Positions 5,849-10,505 of a stretch of 10,505 nucleotides of DNA are shown in pieces. Source of the DNA: Comamonadaceae bacterium (GTDB lineage: Bacteria > Pseudomonadota > Gammaproteobacteria > Burkholderiales > Burkholderiaceae_C); NCBI GenBank assembly GCA_947461325.1, contig CANHLD010000054.1, forward strand, positions 1-10,505, read 5' to 3'. The number at the start of each line of letters is the position of its first letter. Position 1 is the stretch's first letter. A program made the translations under genes and the position numbers. The notes below the pieces were generated by a model. The model saw only the letters and a list, made by a program, of their open reading frames with translations. It was not told where the DNA came from and did no database searches.

Positions 5849-6508
5849 TCAGGGGTAGCGAACCCAATGGCGTTTCGGATCTTGAAAACCTATATTGTGA
5901 CCTGCGCTGTGGGCAGCGGCGCCACCGCCGCCCGCAGGCGCGGCGGGGGTTGCCACCGCAGGCACAGGCGCCGTACTTTGAGAAGCGGTCACTGTAGTGA
6001 GCGCTGAAGCGGCGGAGGGTGACAGCAATTTTTGGGTGATGTGCACCTGATCCGGCATAGACAAAGTCGAGCCGATCACCAACGACTTGGCGCTGCCCTT
6101 GGGAAAGGCTTTGGGGTTGTTTTGAATCACTGCATCACGCAACAATTCTGAACGCAAAGGACTGGCAGGGTAAATCTTTGACAGGATTTTGTCCAAAGTG
6201 TCACCGGCTTTGGTTTTGTAGCTGACCATTTCAGGCAGTCCGCTTAAATCCCTGGCGGGCTGTGCCACCGGTTTGGCAGCAGGCAAGTTCACTGCGCTCA
6301 CCTCACGCGCCGCCACCTTTTCTGCTTTGGGTGCGGATTTTTTCACCGGATCAGACTTGGTTTTTTCCGCTGGCTTGGCGGCATCCGTGTCCATCATGGA
6401 AGGCGGAATTTCCAATGGCAACTGTTTGGCTGATTCATTGGCCAAGGCCAGACCGCCAGACAACAAAGCTGACACGGCGATGATCCGTAATGGTTGAGAC
6501 AACAACAT
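5849..6508 (-). CDS. Periplasmic LysM/FimV-N-like protein next to the H-ring genes
   Basis: Start ATG 6508-6506 is set by AAGGAG at 6520-6515, 6 bases upstream; the longer TTG reading is not needed. The 219-residue protein has a probable Sec signal (IIAVSALLSGGLALA at about 9-23) and then a Lys/Pro/Ala-rich linker (about 40-90). A LysM-like fold follows at about 95-152: VSYKTKAGDTLDKILSKIYP, a helix ending VIQNNPKAF, and VIGSTLSMPD. This resembles the periplasmic domain of FimV/HubP polar landmark proteins as well as peptidoglycan-binding LysM. The C-terminus is low-complexity Ala/Pro/Gly, ending HWVRYP. It lies 19 bases after flgT. Function unknown; binding the cell wall near the flagellar outer rings is an inference from position. 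Confidence 0.72.
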   Translation of the reverse strand: MLLSQPLRIIAVSALLSGGLALANESAKQLPLEIPPSMMDTDAAKPAEKTKSDPVKKSAPKAEKVAAREVSAVNLPAAKPVAQPARDLSGLPEMVSYKTKAGDTLDKILSKIYPASPLRSELLRDAVIQNNPKAFPKGSAKSLVIGSTLSMPDQVHITQKLLSPSAASALTTVTASQSTAPVPAVATPAAPAGGGGAAAHSAGHNIGFQDPKRHWVRYP

Positions 6509-6514
6509 GAAAAA

Positions 6515-6520
6515 CTCCTT
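6515..6520 (-). promoter_or_regulatory. Ribosome binding site of the LysM/FimV-like gene
   Basis: AAGGAG on the minus strand, 6 bases before ATG 6508. It places the start here rather than at the in-frame TTG 6523. Confidence 0.8.
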
Positions 6521-6527
6521 CAACTGT

Positions 6528-7580
6528 TCAAGGCATGTAGGGCACAGCCATCCATTGGGATGTGGTGCTGATTTTGGCCGATGTTTTCAATTTCAATTCA
6601 GCAGAAAATTCGTTGACTGACACCACCTCGGCCATGGCCAAGCTGTCAAATGCGCGAGGCTCCAAAGCACGCGATGGCAACTGCTGCTTATCGGTCAGCA
6701 CCATGCTAGTACCTACCTTCAATCCGCTGCCACTGCCACCGGCAATGCGCACCATGTCATTGCGGACTTTCAACACCTGAAACTGCGGCACCCGGCAAGA
6801 CAACACCCGCTCCATGCCTTGCACCATGAACTGCATAGCCGACTGAATCTGTGCAATCACCACCGGCTCTAAAGGACGGCTGCTGCCGGGCACTGTTTGC
6901 GGTTGGTTGATGGTGATTTTTTGGTCAGTTTCAAACAGCGTATGGCCTTGGGTGCGAGACACCAATTCCCAGTGAATCTCATAGGTGTTCATCAAATAAG
7001 CGCTGTCGCGACTGGGAGAGATGCTGACCCGCAAGAACCAAGGTACATGGTGCTCACCTTGGCCCACCAGCAATCTTTCATACGTGTCGCTGGAGGACTT
7101 GCGATCATTCAAGCGCCAGATGCCGGATTGCTGACCCGCCGCAAAAGCCAATTTGCGCAACTGAAATTCGATTTGTTGCGCTTCGTATTGAAACGCCACC
7201 GGCATTTGCACCGTCGCCAATTCCCAAGTGAGTTGGTGCCACACCGTGGATGGGGTGGGCTGCTTACAACCGCTGGGTGGCAAAGGTTTGCTGCTGTCTA
7301 CGCTGATGCCTGCCTTGGCATTGCTTTCCATGTCGCGGCCATAAGCCATGACGCGAATGCCTCTGACTTCCATGCCGGTGACAAAACTGCTGGCTTCGCG
7401 CAAGACACCGCGCCCATCAATGAACGCACTGGCGCGCACCTCGGTGGGTCCTTCCATGGCGCGTACCACCAAGGCTTGACGGATGGCATCGAGTCGCTCT
7501 TCCGGGCTCAGTACATCGGCCATGGCGCCTGACGCCAAAGCCAACATCAAACAAGCTGTCAAACGTGTCATCAAGCGCAT
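6528..7580 (-). CDS. flgT: FlgT-like flagellar H-ring protein
   Basis: FlgT forms the H-ring around the outer-membrane LP ring and, in Vibrio, stabilises the ring and helps MotX/MotY recruit the stator. The 350-residue length fits the family. There is a Sec signal (LTACLMLALASGAMA, cleavage about A21). The N-terminal domain (about 25-85) begins with a helix (PEERLDAIRQALVVRAME) and ends in IRVMAYGRDME. A long middle domain follows, and the C-terminal domain (about 265-345) has the small-barrel pattern FQVLKVRNDMVRIAGGSGSG then LKVGTSMVL and FDSLAMAEVVSVNEFSAELK. Two cysteines occur in the mature protein (C105, C262). It starts 31 bases after flgP. Assignment rests on domain pattern plus the flgP neighbour; sequence identity to Vibrio FlgT is likely low. 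Confidence 0.75.
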   Translation of the reverse strand: MRLMTRLTACLMLALASGAMADVLSPEERLDAIRQALVVRAMEGPTEVRASAFIDGRGVLREASSFVTGMEVRGIRVMAYGRDMESNAKAGISVDSSKPLPPSGCKQPTPSTVWHQLTWELATVQMPVAFQYEAQQIEFQLRKLAFAAGQQSGIWRLNDRKSSSDTYERLLVGQGEHHVPWFLRVSISPSRDSAYLMNTYEIHWELVSRTQGHTLFETDQKITINQPQTVPGSSRPLEPVVIAQIQSAMQFMVQGMERVLSCRVPQFQVLKVRNDMVRIAGGSGSGLKVGTSMVLTDKQQLPSRALEPRAFDSLAMAEVVSVNEFSAELKLKTSAKISTTSQWMAVPYMP

Positions 7581-7611
7581 AGCCGTTCCCGTTGATTCAA
7601 CAAAAAATGGA

Positions 7612-8154
7612 TCAGCGGTTGGAGCGTGTGGCGACTTGCGTCAAATACAGCATGCGCAAATCTTGGACAGCATTGCGATCCAATGACAAGGTGGTTTCGT
7701 AGGTATCGTCACCCACGGGTGTGATGCTGACCAACGTTGCGCCATAGATGACACCTTCAACGCGTGTACGGAAAGTGTCGTTCAGCACTGTCATGTCTGC
7801 CACGGTGGTGGTTGCATCCAACTGCTGGCCATACACCTGTTCAGTCAATGCTCTGTAGGCATCCAACTTGGAGGCACGGATAGCAAGCAAACGCTGCTGC
7901 GCCGAGTTCTTGTGATTTTGAATGCTGATGACCGCATAACCTGTGGCCACCATGGTTTCTTTGCGCTCCAACATCGGCGTGATCATGGATGCAGGTGCAG
8001 CCTCAGAGGCTGCTTGCATAGATTTTGGTGCCGCAGCTGGTGCTGGTGCAGCCACTGTCACCACAGGTGCGGGTGCGGCGGCGTAGGGGCGAATCGATTC
8101 GCAGGCGGTCAAAGAAGCGATCGCAACCAAAGTCAAAGTGAAACGGTAAAACAT
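7612..8154 (-). CDS. flgP: FlgP, flagellar outer-membrane LPP20-family lipoprotein
   Basis: FlgP is an outer-membrane-associated lipoprotein: part of the H-ring in Vibrio and of the large basal disk in Campylobacter. The 180-residue protein has a signal with a lipobox (LTAC, Cys18), followed by Glu rather than Asp, compatible with outer-membrane sorting. An Ala/Pro-rich linker covers about 22-60. The conserved LPP20-like core includes ATGYAVISIQNHK (about 71-83), LLAIRASKLDAYRALTEQVYG (about 88-108) and the region DATTTVADMTVL to GVIYGATLVSITPVG. AGAGGAAA lies a few bases before ATG 8154. It is the first gene of the minus-strand run flgP-flgT-LysM-FliK-like-FlhX, and a probable sigma28 promoter lies upstream. 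Confidence 0.85.
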   Translation of the reverse strand: MFYRFTLTLVAIASLTACESIRPYAAAPAPVVTVAAPAPAAAPKSMQAASEAAPASMITPMLERKETMVATGYAVISIQNHKNSAQQRLLAIRASKLDAYRALTEQVYGQQLDATTTVADMTVLNDTFRTRVEGVIYGATLVSITPVGDDTYETTLSLDRNAVQDLRMLYLTQVATRSNR

Positions 8155-8229
8155 GGTGATTTCCTCTCAATATGAAGCATGCCTTGACCGGCTCATCCAG
8201 TCACACCTGCTTCAAGGGGTACATGCGAA

Positions 8230-8256
8230 GAATCGACCGCTTGGGCATCTTCTTTA
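8230..8256 (-). promoter_or_regulatory. Probable sigma28 promoter of the flgP operon
   Basis: On the minus strand TAAAGAAG (8256-8249), exactly 11 bases, then GTCGATTC (8237-8230). The -35 TAAAG is consensus; the -10 differs in its last bases. Start would be near 8223, about 69 bases before flgP. It is weaker than the flgM site. Confidence 0.5.
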
Positions 8257-8329
8257 AAAACTATTCTCTGCGGGTCGAATACTTTTGGCGACTTGCCTGT
8301 CTCAAGCCATCAGCGACAATGAACCCTGC

Positions 8330-9454
8330 ATGAAATCGCAGTCATTTTTCATCGGTACCAGCCCTATTGCGCACGCTTTGCGCCGCTTGGTCACGACCAT
8401 CGCCAACTCCAATGCCACCGTGCTTGTCACGGGTGAAAGCGGCACGGGCAAAGAGTTGTTAGCCCGTTCATTGCATGAGCAATCAGACCGCGTAGGCGGT
8501 GCTTTTGTACCTATTAACTGCTCAGCCATTCCCAAAGATTTACTCGAAAGTGAACTCTTCGGTCACCGCAAAGGTTCGTTCACCGGCGCGGTGGCAGACC
8601 GCATCGGACGCTTCGAGTTGGCCCACGGTGGCACCATCTTTTTAGATGAAATCGGCGATATGTCCTTGGACATGCAAGTCAAATTGCTGCGCGTGTTGCA
8701 AGAGCGCTTGATCGACCCAGTGGGTGCGACCCGACAGGTTCCCATCGATGTTCGTGTCATTGCCGCCACACATAGAGATTTGGAGTCAGAAATTCAAGCG
8801 GGACGTTTCCGCGAAGACTTGTACTATCGACTTAATGTATTGCCTGTGGTGACTCCACCATTGCGAGAGCGTCAACAAGACATTCCTGAACTGCTGCGTT
8901 TTTACGCTGAACACTACAAACTGGGCAGCAACAAAGCGATTGAATTTTCAGCCGAATTTTTAGAAGCGCTGGTGAATTACCCATGGCCTGGCAATGTGCG
9001 TGAACTGTGCAACCTGATTGACCGCTTCAGTACTTTGTATGCCGGACAAATGCTCGACTTGCGCGCCATACCCGCCAACTTGCTGCCCAAAGCCTTGGTG
9101 CCGGTGCAAGCGCAAATGTTGGAGCGCAGTGGCCCGGCCGTGGCACAGTCCATGACCATGCCGCCCGAAGTTCTGGCCGAGATGCAAGCTGAGGGTGAGC
9201 TTGATCAGATGGTGAATCAGCCTGAGCCCATGGACAACGAAATTGAAAGCATCATCATGCTGGCACAAGGCATGCCGCATCTGCCGCCCGAGGGCTTGTC
9301 ACTCAAAGACAGACTGGCGGAAATAGAACGCAACATCATTGAGCAAGCGCTGGAGCGCTCGCAAGGCAATGTGTCTCGTACCGCTAAGCTGCTCAATCTG
9401 CAGCGCACCACATTGATCGAGAAGATCAACAAATATGAATTGCGTACCGCTTAA
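8330..9454 (+). CDS. FleQ/FlrA-type sigma54-dependent activator lacking the N-terminal domain
   Basis: An AAA+ enhancer-binding protein that remodels sigma54-RNA polymerase; from its domains and its place here it is probably the flagellar master activator. In 374 residues: Walker A GESGTGKE (35-42), a GSFTGA sigma54-contact loop (82-87, A replaced by S in the usual GAFTGA), Walker B TIFLDEIGD (102-110), the IAATHRDL segment (144-151), arginine-finger region FREDLYYRL (160-168), and sensor II WPGNVREL (219-226). A Met/Glu-rich linker (about 265-320) leads to a Fis-type HTH, where GNVSRTAKLLNLQRTTLIEK (346-365) closely resembles FleQ/FlrA. The protein starts directly at the AAA+ domain, without receiver or FleQ domain. 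ATG 8330 was preferred; TTG 8285 would add 15 unremarkable residues. No strong ribosome binding site precedes either. Confidence 0.86.
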   Translation: MKSQSFFIGTSPIAHALRRLVTTIANSNATVLVTGESGTGKELLARSLHEQSDRVGGAFVPINCSAIPKDLLESELFGHRKGSFTGAVADRIGRFELAHGGTIFLDEIGDMSLDMQVKLLRVLQERLIDPVGATRQVPIDVRVIAATHRDLESEIQAGRFREDLYYRLNVLPVVTPPLRERQQDIPELLRFYAEHYKLGSNKAIEFSAEFLEALVNYPWPGNVRELCNLIDRFSTLYAGQMLDLRAIPANLLPKALVPVQAQMLERSGPAVAQSMTMPPEVLAEMQAEGELDQMVNQPEPMDNEIESIIMLAQGMPHLPPEGLSLKDRLAEIERNIIEQALERSQGNVSRTAKLLNLQRTTLIEKINKYELRTA

Positions 9455-9485
9455 ATATTGAGCCGTTTGAAACACTGCGGCTGTT

Positions 9486-9524
9486 AAAAAAGCAAGGTCA
9501 CATCACGCTTTCACGCGATGTGAC
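9486..9524 (-). terminator. Probable terminator after motB
   Basis: GTCACATC at 9497-9504 pairs with GATGTGAC at 9517-9524, extended by an inner CG pair. On the minus strand the stem is followed, after five bases, by a run of six T (complement of 9486-9491). This fits termination of motB; the gap before the T-run makes it less than ideal. On the plus strand there is no T-run, but the hairpin may still slow transcription from the activator gene. Confidence 0.6.
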
Positions 9525-9537
9525 ACCTGTTAAATAA

Positions 9538-10505
9538 TCATTTCGGGTCTTGGTTCAACACCGTGATGCTCATGCGGCGGTTGCGCGGATCGAACTTGTC
9601 TTTCGGGTTGAAAGGATCGGTGTCAGCCACGCCCTCGATGCGGGTGAAGCGTTCTTCCTTGATGCCTTTTTTCTGCAACAGTTGTCGGGTGACCTCTGCG
9701 CGTTCGGCTGACAAGGACCAGTTGTTCTTGCCTTCCGGATTTTGGAAAGGCACGGCATCGGTGTGGCCGCGTATCGCCACCTTGTTGGGCATGTCAGCCA
9801 GTGACGCGGCGACTTCACCAATCAAGGCCGCAGCCTTGCCTTGCATTCCCACACCGGCGCTTGGGAACATGGCGAAATCGGCTTTGTCGATGATCTCGAT
9901 ACGCAAACCTTCTTTGTCCCGCGTGATCGACACCTGGTCTTTGATCTGTTCGAACTTCTTGTTCTCAGACAACTTTTCCTTGATGTCTTTTTCCAGCTTT
10001 TCAAAGTTTTCTTTGTCCTGTTGCTCAGCGATTTCTTTTTTCTGCGCTTTGGTCAGCTTGTCAGGGTCGTTGCCACCTTCGCTTTTGCCTTCGCCAGCGC
10101 TTGGGTCCTTGGCTTCGTTTTCATTTTCTGGGCCAGGTTCGGTGTCAGGATTGGGGCCACCCTCAGACTTGGGGGTCAGTCGTTCGAGCAAACCGGTTTG
10201 ACGCATGGCATAGGGAAACGCATCCGGGTCGATGATGGAGCGACCGCCAAGCACGCCGTTAGAACCCGCCAACTGACCCACTGGCGTTAAGCTGTGTGAG
10301 GTGGGTTTGAAATAGTCGGCAATGCTTTTGCGTTGGTCAGCATTGGACGCACCCAGCAACCACATTAACAAGAAGAACGCCATCATGGCGGTCATCATGT
10401 CGGCCAGCGCAATTTTCCAGGCGCCACCGTGGGCACCGCCATGCCCATCGGGCATTTTTTTGATGATGATGACCGGGGCAAGCGCTTCTGACGCAGGCGC
10501 TTCTG
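9538..10505 (-). CDS. motB: MotB, flagellar stator protein (N-terminus cut by window)
   Basis: MotB anchors the stator to peptidoglycan and, with MotA, conducts ions to power rotation. The frame is open to the right edge with no stop, and codons before Met 10455 read PVIIIKK, which is typical just inside MotB N-termini, so the true start is probably off-window. Numbering from that Met: the single membrane helix ALADMMTAMMAFFLLMWLL is at 16-34 with the ion-binding Asp at 19, and DQRKSIADYFKP follows. A long linker runs from 95 to about 170, first acidic Gly/Pro/Asn-rich, then Lys/Glu-rich. The OmpA-like peptidoglycan-binding domain covers about 180-300 (IRGHTDAVPF, NNWSLSAERAEVTRQLL, DPRNRRMSITVL). 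The helix resembles proton-type MotB and the LafU group rather than PomB. motA would be expected off-window to the right. Confidence 0.94.
   Translation of the reverse strand, partial: EAPASEALAPVIIIKKMPDGHGGAHGGAWKIALADMMTAMMAFFLLMWLLGASNADQRKSIADYFKPTSHSLTPVGQLAGSNGVLGGRSIIDPDAFPYAMRQTGLLERLTPKSEGGPNPDTEPGPENENEAKDPSAGEGKSEGGNDPDKLTKAQKKEIAEQQDKENFEKLEKDIKEKLSENKKFEQIKDQVSITRDKEGLRIEIIDKADFAMFPSAGVGMQGKAAALIGEVAASLADMPNKVAIRGHTDAVPFQNPEGKNNWSLSAERAEVTRQLLQKKGIKEERFTRIEGVADTDPFNPKDKFDPRNRRMSITVLNQDPK

Noticed and set aside
8241..8267. Sigma70-like TTGGGC and TATTCT before the activator gene
   Set aside because: Spacing is only 15 bases and both hexamers are imperfect. The activator's own promoter could not be identified.
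8294..8309. Sigma54-like TGGCTTG-AGAC-AGGCA on the minus strand upstream of flgP
   Set aside because: Only the GG and GC pairs match; both flanking elements are poor, and the sigma28 match closer to flgP is better.
8285..8329. TTG start extending the sigma54 activator by 15 residues
   Set aside because: The extra residues resemble no domain, TTG is a poor start, and the AAA+ homology begins soon after ATG 8330. Not excluded, but less likely.
9259..9274. Sigma54-like TGGCACA-AGGC-ATGCC on the plus strand
   Set aside because: Spacing is right but the -12 element is poor and it lies inside the activator's coding sequence with no gene to serve downstream.
9461..9482. AGCCG/CGGCT hairpin just after the activator stop
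   Set aside because: Five base pairs with a 12-base loop and no T-run on the plus strand. Too weak to call a terminator.
9563..10201. Long plus-strand reading frame opposite motB
   Set aside because: It is antisense to a clear MotB OmpA-like domain and linker, has low-complexity Ser/Phe content and no recognisable domain.

Overview
The whole window is flagellar. It carries the start of a rod/hook operon (flgB, flgC, truncated flgD), a cell-wall lytic enzyme, flgA, flgM and flgN, a FlhB-tail/FliK-like pair, outer-membrane H-ring genes (flgP, flgT) with a LysM/FimV-like partner, a FleQ/FlrA-type sigma54 activator, and most of motB. The gene set points to a Gram-negative proteobacterium with a probably polar flagellum. 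Moderate GC content and the general look of the proteins suggest a betaproteobacterium, perhaps Burkholderiales, but this is a weak inference. FlgT/FlgP and sigma54 control are best known from Vibrio and Pseudomonas, so a gammaproteobacterium cannot be excluded.

Layout. On the minus strand, 1-1247 holds flgB-flgC-flgD, with flgD running off the left edge. 1445-2614 (minus) encodes a LysM plus lytic transglycosylase protein with no signal peptide. 2720-4391 (plus) holds flgA-flgM-flgN. 4368-8154 (minus) is a five-gene run read flgP, flgT, LysM/FimV-like, FliK-like, FlhB-tail-like. 8330-9454 (plus) is the sigma54 activator. 9538 to the right edge (minus) is motB, with its N-terminus cut off by the window.

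Regulation can be read directly from promoter motifs. Sigma54 -24/-12 elements with exact GG-N10-GC spacing lie before flgB (minus), before flgA (plus) and before the transglycosylase gene (minus). Sigma28 (FliA) elements with an exact 11-base spacer lie before flgM (plus), probably before flgP (minus), and, unexpectedly, in the flgB/transglycosylase gap pointing rightward. This gives a two-tier scheme: the activator with sigma54 drives early structural genes, and sigma28 drives flgM and probably the H-ring operon. FlgM holds sigma28 until the hook is finished.

The most unusual signals are two sites where promoters face each other and overlap. At 1297-1340 a sigma28 promoter lies head-on into the flgB sigma54 promoter and would produce an RNA through three overlapping hairpins, antisense to the 3' end of the transglycosylase gene. 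At 2642-2730 two sigma54 promoters point toward each other, so the flgA and transglycosylase transcripts would share complementary 5' ends.

No mobile elements, tRNA, rRNA or CRISPR repeats were seen. All intergenic gaps are under 200 bases except the 197-base flgB/transglycosylase gap and its promoters, so there is no unexplained stretch over 300 bases.
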